From NCBI GenBank assembly GCA_947579605.1, contig OX388325.1, positions 8,985,572-9,049,571 of the forward strand: a stretch of DNA of 64,000 nucleotides, given 5' to 3'. A program made the translations under genes and the position numbers. Origin of the DNA: Athripsodes cinereus. Lineage: Eukaryota > Arthropoda > Insecta > Trichoptera > Leptoceridae. The notes below the pieces were generated by a model, which was not told the DNA's origin, did not search any database, and saw only the letters and a program-made list of their open reading frames with translations. How positions within the stretch are numbered: the first letter of the stretch is position 1; the number at the start of each line of letters is the position of its first letter. Below are positions 54,317-64,000 of this stretch, piece by piece.

Positions 54317-55121
54317 CAACGGAATCATCCACAAATCCGCTGTCTTCATTATCTTCAACCTTCGCCTTTCCAAGTTGACGATATACCCCAGATTCCAAGA
54401 TCCTGGCCGCGAGACGAAGGGCCGCTTTCTCTTTGGACTTTGCGTTGTTCTCGTAAACCTTTCCACAAAGTTTTTCATTGCTATTTATGGCACTATTGCT
54501 GTCGAAGATGGACGAAGAAAATCCATTCTGATTCGCTTCTTTAGATCTAACACGAGCCAAATATCCTAGAGAATTCTTCGAATGATATTTATTTGCGATA
54601 TTGTTTCTCACAATGTGTTCGTTCAAATTTTGTAAACTTTTTCCATTGCTTATACAATTGATAGTTTTGACCGGAATATAGTGATTACTTCCAGCCAAAT
54701 TCTCTAAACTTTTTCCGGGATTGAAAGCGAAATAGTTATTATTTTTCGAGTAAATATCTCTGGAATCGGGAGAGAAGATATACTTATCATCATTAAAGAA
54801 CATGGCATCCTTTTCCAGGAGTGATGGAAAAGATTTGTTGATTGATTTCGGATAAATCGGTTGCCCATTTTTTGGCTTCTGTTTCAGAGCAAAGTTCGAA
54901 CCAAACTCTCGATTCTTCTTCAAATTGTTTATATTATTTTTAAGGACGTACGTTCCTTGTTGATTCGTCGTCGGAGGTGGTGTATTTTTGGCACTTCCAT
55001 TGACGTAATTGGCCGTCAAAGACGACGGGAGACATCCTTTTTTGTACACTCTATAACTTCTTTTATTTCTTCTTTGATTCGCACTATCATCAGCTATGAA
55101 GCTCTCATCGTACTGAGGCAT
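54317..55121 (-). CDS. C3G: Probable first coding exon of C3G
   Basis: A long minus-strand exon: 268 codons plus 1 nt, ending in GTTG|GTAAGA. ATG (55121-55119) is the first Met after an in-frame TAG 18 nt upstream and has a purine at -3, so this start is well supported. The protein begins MPQYDESFIADDSANQRRNK. It is rich in Asn, Ser and Lys and looks disordered. It contains a recurring SLxNL-like motif: GKSLENLAG (about 137-145), GKSLQNLNE (about 160-168) and NSLGYLAR (about 184-191). A predicted helix near the end reads AALRLAARILESG, followed by an acidic EDNEDSGFVDDSVG tail. I do not recognise the protein by itself. It is assigned to C3G because it has the same strand, its donor phase fits exon 2 exactly, it has no other exon to join, and no other host gene lies between. 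The alternative is a separate gene whose later exon I missed. Confidence 0.6.
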
Positions 55122-55345
55122 TGCGAAAGCGGCAGACTATTCAAAATTGTAAATTTACCAACACTTTTCACCACACAACATATTGTTCACCGTAGAGTTT
55201 AGGGCAAGTCAGCAACAACACTTGTGCGTTTAATACGTAGCAATGTTTAGTTCTTTTTCGGGTCAAGTTGTGAGAAATCATAATACAAACTGGTCGTCTT
55301 CGTTGCTGTTGTTATTACTGAATGTTAATAAGTTAATATAATATA
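55122..55345 (-). promoter_or_regulatory. 5' untranslated leader upstream of the proposed C3G start
   Basis: On the minus strand the sequence before the ATG is free of long ORFs and contains an in-frame stop at -18. A possible splice acceptor, AACATTCAG|TAATAACAAC, ends at about 55323, so this leader may be the start of exon 1 after an upstream non-coding exon. No TATA box or clear initiator could be fixed. The extent is inferred. Confidence 0.3.
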
Positions 55346-55725
55346 ATAATATGAAATTTCTCTTGTCAAAACACTAAACTGTGAATAAGAAATATTTTAT
55401 TGTAAATATTTAAGAGTCATTGAGCATTAAATTACCATCTCTTGTTGTTCATAGTTTAAATTATTTATGTTTGTAGTAGGTATAATAATAATACATTAAA
55501 TATTTACATTTTGTATTCAATGTTGCGAAAATTGAGAAGACAGGCGTATCATTCAATAAAAATAAAAACATAAAAATATTTTCTCCTAAAATATGCAAAT
55601 AATCCATAAAAATCTTCATTACTGAATGCTATTAAAAAATGGGTGCAGAACATTCGAAATATTAGGATAAACAAGACTCAAATCACATTATAAAACAATA
55701 ATGTTTTTTTTTTCACTAAATCGTG

Positions 55726-55973
55726 GTTGCATATTCAAAATGAGGTACCTATGTGCGAACATTTTTATTTAGGCATACTCTTTAACAACTGTTCGTAAGA
55801 GCATTTAAATTGTTGTTTGGACTTTTTATTGGCATGTTATTCCTAAAATATGAAATTTTAATATATGATACTAAGAATCACTTTATACAATGGTAATGAT
55901 GTCAAATTAAGCAGTTTATTCTGGAAATGTCAAAATATTTATAAATTCACATAACCCATTTTGAATATGCAAC
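55726..55973. mobile_element. MITE family C, copy 2 (248 bp)
   Basis: TIRs GTTGCATATTCAAAATGAGG and CCCATTTTGAATATGCAAC bound it. The interior is homologous to 36792-37040, and there is no coding sequence. Confidence 0.8.
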
Positions 55974-55993
55974 GACGATATGTTTTATAAGGT

Positions 55994-56066
55994 ATTGCGA
56001 GAGACGTCTTTCGTCTTATAAGGACATTGACAATTTCCTTATAAGACGAAAGACGTCTCTCTCAAT
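55994..56066. mobile_element. GAGAGACGTC hairpin element, copy 2 (73 bp)
   Basis: The 29-bp arms 55994-56022 and 56038-56066 pair with one mismatch around a 15-base loop. Arm core: GAGACGTCTTTCGTCTTATA. It is too small to code; probably a minimal MITE or a folded-back deletion product. Confidence 0.8.
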
Positions 56067-56069
56067 ATT

Positions 56070-56785
56070 AAAACGTATAGTGGGGAAAAAAACATTTGTT
56101 TTATAATTAAATTACGAAACAGTGAAAAGTTCTAATCAATTTCTCTATAACAAAAGCAGAGACAAGCTAGAAACAAACAGTCTCGAACTGTAACTGTCCA
56201 TATACAAGTGAAGAAAAGAACTTGACACAGCAAGATTGCGAGAACTACAACTGTTTCGAAACAAAAGCAGAGAAACTTAAAACAAAAAAGCTCGAACTGC
56301 AGTAAGTCTATAACAAAAGACTCAAACTAACTGCTAGAAAAACAAATAAGCAGCAGTACAAATCCCAAGATAAAATTTATCAAAATCTTACAAAATAGTT
56401 ATGTGTAATTGTTCTAGATACAAATATAAGTACATTCCAATTATATTATTATTCAATAGCTTACGGGTAGGATTGTAATTTCAGCACAGTAAACATATGT
56501 AATATCTCGCGAATAGAGTTTGTATTAGTTACACCTGGGGCCGTCATACTAATATAATATTGTATACATTGTACACTGAAAGTAATGTACGTATTTAAAT
56601 TGAGTTGTTATTAAATTATAACGGGACCTATGGAAATATAATTCGTTTTGAGATTACAGTAGAAATAATTGGTTTAATACAAATAATTTTATAATAAATA
56701 TCTCGGTGTTATTATTATTATAATCAAAGTACATACTGAAAGTATTAAACTGTGTTCCTTCGTAAAAAAATATTAAAAAAATGTA
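56070..56785. other. Unassigned
   Basis: Bases 56110-56340 contain several imperfect repeats of AACAAAAGCAGAGA...CTCGAACTG spaced about 130 bp apart (56150, 56265), an old local duplication. Nothing else was seen. Confidence 0.35.
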
Positions 56786-56789
56786 TTTT

Positions 56790-57045
56790 TTATTTTTACA
56801 ATATTTAGAATCAAACAGTCGTTACACAATATGTTGACAATTAATACATTTAACATGTAGACCAGCGAAGATTCTACTCTTACCAGAAATGTCTCAGTCT
56901 TGAGGAAAAAAAAGTAAAAATTAAAATTCTCTAAAAAAGTCAAGTTAATTTAAAAACAACGATAATACAATACTTAAAACAATACAAAAACATAAATATA
57001 AAAGTAAAAAATCCTAAAATACTAGAAATCAGACAAAAAAAAATA
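56790..57045 (-). repeat. Retroposon 3' end (family B), inverted copy
   Basis: It matches 42690-43015 in reverse: TTTTACAATATTTAGAATCA, CAGAAATGTCTCAGTCTTGA and CTAAAATACTAGAAATCAGA. There is only one copy of the 105-bp unit. Confidence 0.7.
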
Positions 57046-57529
57046 TTATAAGAATAATCGTCTGTATTAAAAGATAAGGTATAAACTGGTATCTTCTCCC
57101 TGACGAGTTAATAACATGTAATGACTGTTTTTGGCACAAACCATCCTTCTAGGATCTATGCCATAACAGAAAAAAATAAGATTTCCTCGAAGCGGTTTTG
57201 GCCGACAGGCCATTACAGCTAGCTACCTACTGTTGCTAGCCCGTGAGGACAAAAAAATGTATGTGCTGATAAAAAGGAGTCCTTAACTCCTGAGATATCA
57301 GGGTGTGTAGAGTGCCCTTTCAATATGTTTCAGTTTTATGCCTGTCTTAAAATTATTCCTTAAAATGTCAAATTATATTCCTAATGAATGTAAAATTGAA
57401 TTTTCAGTGCAATTTACTAAGTAGGTACCTACGTAATAAAAATAAAAAAAATGTTTTGTGAGAAAGGTGTTTCATTTAATTCCGTTTAACTAATTAATCA
57501 CATATAATATTAATTTTGATTTATTGTGT

Positions 57530-57740
57530 TTGTGAGTACGTCGAGAAATTCCTTCGGAGTTCGTCGGGTTGGTCCGAACGTTCCCATCGCATAATGTGTG
57601 AAAATTGAACGACCATAGACAAAGATTCCGCGGACAATCAATCACAAAACAATTATTAACGCCGCTATCGTGTGTTCATTCCACCATTTGGCGATAAATC
57701 AGCTGATCCGAAGGTCGCCATCTTTTCACTGGAAGACCAC
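57530..57740 (-). promoter_or_regulatory. Candidate CpG-rich promoter / non-coding first exon
   Basis: This block of about 200 bp stands out from AT-rich surroundings by its CpG density (CGTCGAG, TTCGTCGGGTTGGTCCGAACG, GATTCCGCGG). Read on the minus strand it contains AAAAGATGGCGACC, which resembles the YY1-type AAGATGGCG core-promoter motif. It lies 2.4 kb upstream of the first coding exon on the same strand, so it is a reasonable place for transcription to start. This is inference only; it could also be a GC-rich transposon piece. Confidence 0.25.
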
Positions 57741-57974
57741 AGACATAATATTGTGTTATACTATGGTTGTCATAATATCTATGTAAGTATACTATACACA
57801 CATAAACTTGTCAGGCGGGTTAAAAAAGAGGTTAAAGTAAAATAAAACATACAAAATAATAATACACAACTCATAAATATTATCTGAGTTCGTTTGTATA
57901 CTCGTATATTTATGCAAGTCTATGATTTTGTCAATGTGAATACCTTTATTTACTACTATTAGGTACAACTACTA

Positions 57975-58110
57975 AGCCATCACAACAAATCCCACAAGTG
58001 GAATAACCAGCGAACTAACTGACGTGATTTTTTTTTACCAACAACTGCCTTTTAAAGGGTAAAAAAATTGGGAGACCAATTTTTTCCCGGGGCTCCACGG
58101 GATTCCAATA
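57975..58110 (-). repeat. Family A repeat, partial
   Basis: CCATCACAACAAATCCCACA, then AGTGGAATAACCAGCGAAC and TGGGAGACCAATTTTTTCCC. Confidence 0.6.
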
Positions 58111-59311
58111 AGACCAGAAATTGGAAAAGTAACACCCTCTTGTTTTCATAATTTGTTATTTGCTTTAATGAAATATTTTTTACACTTTGACATGGTGCTA
58201 AAGGGACCCTTTACATCCTTTTAGTACTGAAGAAAAAGAATTTACATGTCTATATTTAGTTTATTGTGTCCTGACTTATCAATTTTTTTTTTTGTAAATA
58301 TAGTCTTTGTTACGCTCTTTCTATTGTAATAATGTTTTTCTTCTTGTTGTATTATTGTAATGTTGATGAACCCAGGGAGATGATAAAGAATAAATAAATA
58401 ATAAATCTATAAAAATACTTTTGGCGCCCTACAGGATCAAATTAGACGTAGCAATATCACGCCCTTGAGGTCATGTTATGAGTATGCGGCGCGTTAGAAT
58501 TTGTCTCATTTTAATATAAATACTTTGGAATTCAACTGACACACAATATGTACCATTTTCAAATATTGTATAACATAAAAGAAAACATTCCAATTAATAA
58601 AAATAAATCGGAAATATTCAGATTGTGGCAAAACTGTATACTACATAGTATTAACTTCACAGACATACGTCAATTTGGAAAAAAATCTTATTTCTCGATA
58701 AGGTGGAGTTGGCAATGGAAGCGTTTTTTGTTGTTGTTGTTAACTTATTATTATTTCCCGAGTCAATGCAGGTTAAAAGCTAGTTTACACCGGTAAACCT
58801 GCTTGCGAAATGTGAATCTCGTTAAACCATTGAACAAATAACAAAATGTATGCATACATGTAGTAGATACATAGTAACAAGTACAGCTGAGATTTGCACT
58901 GCACTTAAACCACATTACGTAAAAACATTTTCATCTGACTTATCCAAACATTACAAGTAGTAAAAGGACTTTCACTCGTTGTACGACAATAATAATAATC
59001 TGACAGTTCAGAGCTGTCAAATTTGATTTAAAGAAAGTGATTCTTAACTTTGCGGGCAAGTTGAAAAAGTCTCTAGTTGCAAGTTGCACTTAATTTTGAT
59101 GATAATAATATTTATTTACTTACTCATTCTTTATTGTAAATTGATTACAAACAATTACATAAACATTCAAATTGGATACAATCAATATACAGAGGGCGAG
59201 TTTATCTATTATTTATTTTACATAAGGGCCACATTGTGTATTCAAAGCTCTCGCAATAATGCAAAGAATAAATTTAACAATTCTAAAATCTGTACGTTCA
59301 CAGAGTGAAAC

Positions 59312-59560
59312 TTCTTACTGATGATAGTATTTATTTTTATTAAAAAGCACAGTTAATTTTCACTGCAATTTATTTGAAACCTCGAGTACTTTCGTCAATG
59401 TACGTTGATTGACATTTTCTCTTGAATGTTCTCTTAAAAATGTCAATCGATATACATTGACGAAAGTATTCGAGGTTTTAAATAAATTAATATAAAATAA
59501 ATTAAAGTGAAAAATTAACTGTGTTTTGTAATAAAAATAAATACAATCATCAATGAATAA
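59312..59560. mobile_element. Palindromic MITE, about 240 bp
   Basis: The arms pair as GATGATAGTATTTATTTTTA against its mirror near 59530-59551, then CACAGTTAATTTTCACT, and GAGTACTTTCGTCAATGTAC against GTACATTGACGAAAGTATTC-like sequence. The loop lies near 59420-59440. No target duplication was fixed. Confidence 0.7.
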
Positions 59561-59729
59561 ATGTTACTGTAGAAATATTTTGCATAAAACAAGACTAAAA
59601 TGATTCAGTAATTTCACCATTGATCTTTTGTCAGCTTTCAAGTAATATCGCCCTCATCTTCAGTTTTACCGTTAAGTTTTAACATTAGCCACAAGCTGAG
59701 ACCAAAAGCTTACGTGATAAGTGAAATTT

Positions 59730-59935
59730 TGTGGAAAAGTATGAAACAATTGTTCAATAAGACATTTAATATCTATATAAGCTCAGCGATGAGGCATGCC
59801 TCCCATCCTGGATGTCTTAACTTTTATTGGAACGTAGAGAACGACTCGTACTACCTTATGTCTATTAAATGCAGTTACTTCGCTGGCTATCCCATTTATG
59901 GGAGGCGACATGAAGGTATGAATGAAAAATGTATT
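59730..59935 (+). repeat. Family A repeat
   Basis: GCTCAGCGATGAGGCATGCC, TCCCATCCTGGATGTCTTAA, GCAGTTACTTCGCTGGCTAT and CCCATTTATGGGAGGCGAC. Nearly full length. Confidence 0.75.
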
Positions 59936-60029
59936 AAAAACATGATAATGGTTTTGTTAACTATGATAATTTTGCAAGCAGAGACCATATTAGAATACCA
60001 TGCGTGTATCGTATATAAGATTACATAGT

Positions 60030-61240
60030 TATTAATTAATCGACGCAGGTGACTTTATTTTATTTTATTAGCCGACATGTTTCTCACGGTACATATTATA
60101 TTTATGTACATAACTAAATGAAGTATAGATTAACAATATAAAAAGAATATTAGAATATTTATAGTATAATAAAATAAATGTATAATTTAAATGCCAAACA
60201 ACACAACCAATGCCATTTTTATTAGTGTCTTATTTACTCGTTTGGCCGTTCGAATCATTGACCACTTACTATATTTTAAACTCGATTACTTAAAAACGAT
60301 TATTCGTATTTAATTAAACTTTTTGTATTGTTAAACAAAAATATAAAAAACACGACAACGAGGTTCTCAGTAAAATCGAAAGAGGAAGGTACTTGACCTA
60401 GAGTACCTCAGAGAAACGAACTACTATATTGATTGGGTACGAAATGGGTAGCGAAAAATTATACAAGAAATAATAGAGGAAAACTAGAAAAGACGCCGTC
60501 GCACAGCATCTACGTTCGAACTTAAACCAAGAGAGAGAGAGTAAAGAAAACTAAACATAAACTTCTTTACAGGCACATTACGAAAAAAATGTTATAACTA
60601 ATTATATTACTGTAACATTTTATAATACTTGTCCAAAATACATAACTCGACTGATTTGATTTGGATATAATGACCAAATCTATTACCTATTCGACCTTTC
60701 AATTTGTGTTGAGAAATAATTCTATAATAAGTATTAACAGTACATAATCTCCGTGGCCACTTTTGACTGTGTAATGTAATGCAATAAAATTAATAATGTT
60801 TTTGTATGTAGTAAATATAAGCGAAGAACTCATTGTAAAAATGAATAAAAAGAACGTACTAAACATATTCATATTAAGCATTATTAAAATGCGTTCCTAT
60901 CCATAGAAGGTGGAAAATATTATGTCGATAGACGAGATGAGATCCAAAAAGTTTGTAATTATCCATGTGTTAAGATATTTCTCCAATATCAGCCAATTGC
61001 ACAGCCAAATATATCTCCTACTGTGATAATTGCGACTGGACACCAAAAGCTCTCCAGTAGATATTGTGACAATATGTATTTCTCAGAATCACAGCTTTCG
61101 CCTTCATCACAAAACTCATATTGAAACGGTCACATTATAGATCTGCAGGGTTTCAGTTGCAAGTAGAAACCAGGAATATTGAAAGAGTTGAAAGCTACAT
61201 TATGAAAAATTGACTTATTTACTCTATATATTTCGACGAT
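60030..61240. other. Unassigned AT-rich sequence
   Basis: No gene or family was recognised. Confidence 0.3.
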
Positions 61241-61289
61241 ACGAGTTAAGGTTGGGGGTGACAAAATTTAATAACATCTAAAAGGAATG

Positions 61290-61510
61290 TCTTTTCTTTG
61301 CTTTGAAAGGAGAGCTGCAAAAAGTGCGTCTCTCCTTCCACAAGCTGCATCTGCAGGTATAGAATGATTGTCACAATATGTTGTGGTGCTTGCCGATGAC
61401 GATTGCCTACGATGAGGATGACATAAAGATGGCCAACGATAAAACGATATTCGTAGCTGCGTACTGGAGTGATAAATTTTAAAGGTCGGGTTCCATAAAA
61501 AAAGTAAGCT
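61290..61510 (+). pseudogene. Non-LTR retroposon C-terminus, decayed
   Basis: The end reads DEDDIKMANDKTIFVAAYWS, then DKF and a stop at about 61481. It parallels ENEKAMFAAEYWSGKI at 52980, so it is the same family. Upstream frames are broken. Confidence 0.55.
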
Positions 61511-61539
61511 GATAAACACACAAATGTTGCAATACTTTA

Positions 61540-62280
61540 AAAAAAGGCAAATTAGCCGTACAATGTAAGAATAAATAAATAAATAGGTACGATATAAAAT
61601 GAAAAGGAAAAAAACATATTTGATAGTAAAAGTCGCGATTCGTTTGTGTGAGTAGAAATACTCTAAATATATTTTATCATAATATGAATTATGATAAAAA
61701 TAGCAAAAAAGCATCGAACAATAGAAAAGCATTAATAATCGGTTAAAGGAAATGCCACAAGTGAACTGACTCAAGATAAATAACATAATCATTTCGGTGT
61801 AACCACAGAACAAAATTAATAGCAGAGACTTTTTATAACTAACATAAAAAAAAATATTAAAAAAATAGAACCATAACAATCTCTTTACAGCAAATTTAAT
61901 AATGATATTCTTTGAAATCAGTTCGAATGATTAATATCAAACGCAAATATTCTCGAATTAATAATATTTTTGAATGTTTGTTACTGTTTATATATTTCCT
62001 CTACAACCGATTAAACATGGCAAGTAGGTGATAGGAAAACTAACGCTTTCTATGACTATGCATCTTTTGACTTGCGTGTTTCTGGATAACAAGATACGTA
62101 TCTTATTTATTACTATATGTCAAAGAAGTAATTAGCATAGTAAGTGTTACCTTTTTCAAATTATTTGTCACTTATTTGACAAATTATTTCGACACTTTAC
62201 AGAAATGTTATTTGCGATATCCACAACGTCTTTTTGCAATATCATAAGCGATAACGGGTTTAATAAAGTTCTCTATCTTT
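61540..62280. other. Unassigned AT-rich sequence
   Basis: No gene or repeat family was recognised. The minus-strand ORF at 61268-61879 is Phe/Tyr/Ile-rich and crosses the retroposon remnant; I treat it as chance. Confidence 0.3.
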
Positions 62281-62284
62281 CTAC

Positions 62285-62495
62285 AGGTACCACTAAGGCA
62301 TCTCACATAAGTGGGGTAGCCAGCAGATTAAGTGCATGGTATAAACATAAAAGCTGGCCCTGTCCGTGCCCGTAATAAATAAAATACCGTCTTAGTAGTG
62401 ATGTTCTACAGATAACTGTCTTTTACAGAATACTAGAAAATTTACAGAACAAAGTGAGTCTTATTATTCGCCGGAAATTCCACGGAGTAGAGCGA
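62285..62495 (-). repeat. Family A repeat
   Basis: CATCTCACATAAGTGGGGTA, GCCAGCAGATTAAGTGCATG and CTGTCTTTTACAGAATACTA, then CGGAAATTCCACGGAGTAG. Confidence 0.7.
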
Positions 62496-62754
62496 ATGTA
62501 AAGCTAGTAATGAATAATATAAACACAAATAAAATTAATAATAAAAATAAAATTAAGACAAGTGCCTATTTAAAGTACCTACATAGTATCATTTGAATCG
62601 CGGGTTTTATTTTTAGATTGTTGTAACAGGTACATGGGTATAGTATAAAAAACATTCACAATATAGCCTTCACCTGGTCAGAAATACTCTAATAATGATC
62701 GCAGTTATGAAATTGTTTAACAAGTTCATATAAACTTTTGAACACAACTATATT

Positions 62755-62885
62755 ATACTGTACCGTCAAGTCGTATTCCAAGAGGAGTAGGCAGAAAGCA
62801 TTAAACGCCAAATCGTTTAATTCTTATATAATTCTTTTGCATCCTTGACAGTCATGCAGTTTCTCATTTCTTTCAGTTATATTAA
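62755..62885. repeat. Dispersed repeat family D, copy 4
   Basis: CGTATTCCAAGAGGAGTAGG, then CAGAAAGCATTAAACGCC and CTTGACAGTCATGCAGTTTC; diverged. Confidence 0.55.
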
Positions 62886-62999
62886 TTTACGCCGCCCTCT
62901 TTCAGATAAATACACATTTTGACATATTTTTTGTACACATTATAATCAATAACACATATTTTACACAATTTTACAATCTCTGTCGTCGGCAGAAATTGG

Positions 63000-63230
63000 A
63001 CGAGAGTAGTCCAGGAAATAGAAGTATAGGAAAATATGCAAGAGGCCTACACCCAGTAGGATGGTTGAAGATGAAAAATTTACATTTTTTAAAACAATTT
63101 GCGGTGCAACACAGACCATACCACACTTTGTTGGAGTGCCCATTGTGCCTTGTCGCATGCAGTATGGAGGATATTTTTGACGCATCTCCACGTGCTGTGC
63201 GTTTTGCTCAGTACAGGAGATCAATTTGAT
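63000..63230 (+). pseudogene. Retroposon C-terminal zinc-motif fragment
   Basis: The open frame contains VQHRPYHTLLECPLCLVACS, then MEDIFDASPRAVRFAQYRRS and a stop. H-LLECPL--C---M-DIF-ASP-AV is the end of a known type of insect non-LTR ORF. The upstream CxCG pair is lost. Confidence 0.55.
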
Positions 63231-63805
63231 TGGTTTTTCTGGGTTTCGACACGATAAATAATAATAAAACAATTCAAGATTACTGAAGGCATAAATGACC
63301 TTTGGTAACCCTTAATGACAGGGCAAAAAAAGACCCTGAAGGCAAACTACGATTATGCAGACCAGAACAAAGGATTTTGAGTAACAACATCAACCAAGCT
63401 CTGGTAGATTATTCCTTGGAAAGCTATCGTAGGATTTCAAAGTATATACCAAATTTCTCACCAATCATAATATTGATGTCCTACATATTTGTACCTTACA
63501 CGAGATAATCAAATTAAATATGTTTCTATGAGAATTGACTCATGTGTTACTTATAATGAATACGGGCATCGCCAATACCTTAGGCTTGGTTTAATAATAC
63601 TTAATTGCACGCGAGAAAGAAAAAAATAAATATAATAAAATAGAAGCCAATCAAACAGTAAGTACATAAATTAATAGTAGATATCTGAGCTACACACCCA
63701 GAATCCGTTCTCTTGTGATACAAATCATAACATAATCTTTCTCACACAACAGGACATAGCAGCTTCTAACTAATATTACCCTCAATTAAAAACTTAATGT
63801 ACAAA

Positions 63806-64000
63806 CTAGGGATGTTGCGGATGTCGAATTTTACACATCCGCGGATGTGAATGCGGATTTTTGTAAGCTCACATCCGCGGATGCGGATGTTTAAGATGTT
63901 AAAGAAAAAATATATGAATTAAGAATTAAAATAATGATAAAGTAATTATTTACATTTTAACTAATTACAATTAGTAAATGAAATTTAAAATAGGAGCATT
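63806..64000. mobile_element. hAT MITE with GCGGATGC motifs, copy 3 (cut by window edge)
   Basis: Left end CTAGGGATGTTGCGGATGTC with one change from the TIR, then the same ACACATCCGCGGATGTGAAT block and the extra sub-terminal block of copy 2. After about 63903 the interior differs from the other copies. The right end is outside the window. Confidence 0.8.

Noticed and set aside
54090..54569. Plus-strand ORF of 159 codons
   Set aside because: It overlaps the minus-strand exon 1, which has a proper start and splice donor. The plus-strand frame is its shadow.
61268..61879. Minus-strand ORF of 203 codons rich in Phe, Tyr and Leu
   Set aside because: It runs over a plus-strand retroposon remnant and AT-rich DNA, and its composition is what antisense poly-A sequence gives. 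No domain was seen.

Overview
The window is nuclear DNA of an insect, most likely a moth or butterfly. It is AT-rich and gene-poor, has spliced genes with GT-AG introns, and is packed with transposon debris. The many GTAGGTA/TACCTAC runs and the 3' ends of several non-LTR retrotransposon families are typical of Lepidoptera. There is no prokaryotic gene organisation, CRISPR array or rRNA.

Host gene. Seven minus-strand coding exons can be read with exact splice sites and matching phases. Six lie at 423-5710 and encode a protein recognisable as the N-terminal part of C3G (RapGEF1), the Rap1 guanine-nucleotide exchange factor that binds Crk. The seventh, at 54317-55121, carries an ATG just after an in-frame stop. 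It ends in the phase needed by exon 2, so I propose it as the first coding exon. That makes intron 1 about 48.6 kb, and nearly everything else in the window lies inside it. The catalytic REM and CDC25 exons must lie beyond the left edge.

Mobile elements. The only intact non-host gene is a pogo/jerky-type transposase with a C-terminal PHD-like finger (8198-10036). It sits inside a complete 2650-bp element with matching terminal inverted repeats (TIRs) and a TA target duplication (7873-10522). Around it are: a SPIN-like hAT remnant (10668-11496) holding two later insertions; a TIR element (12503-14365) split by an RNase H retroposon piece with a 12-bp target duplication; a pogo/Tigger deletion derivative (14666-15198); a 67-bp minisatellite split by a retroposon tail (17970-18805); two Harbinger-type MITEs with TTA duplications, one inside a palindromic MITE; hAT MITEs with GCGGATGC motifs and perfect 8-bp duplications; a MULE-like element built of TTCGAA repeats with an 11-bp duplication; two tRNA-derived SINE families; about ten decayed non-LTR 3' ends; and a very abundant 250-bp repeat, here family A, with about 20 copies.

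Most unusual signals: the transposase-PHD fusion with its palindromic sub-terminal sites; a set of hairpins whose fourth base pair covaries and which are followed by GAAAC, resembling the hammerhead-ribozyme core of Penelope-like elements (28283, 31941-32000, 32177); and the MULE-like TTCGAA array. No computation was run. All calls come from reading the sequence, so homology statements need a database search.
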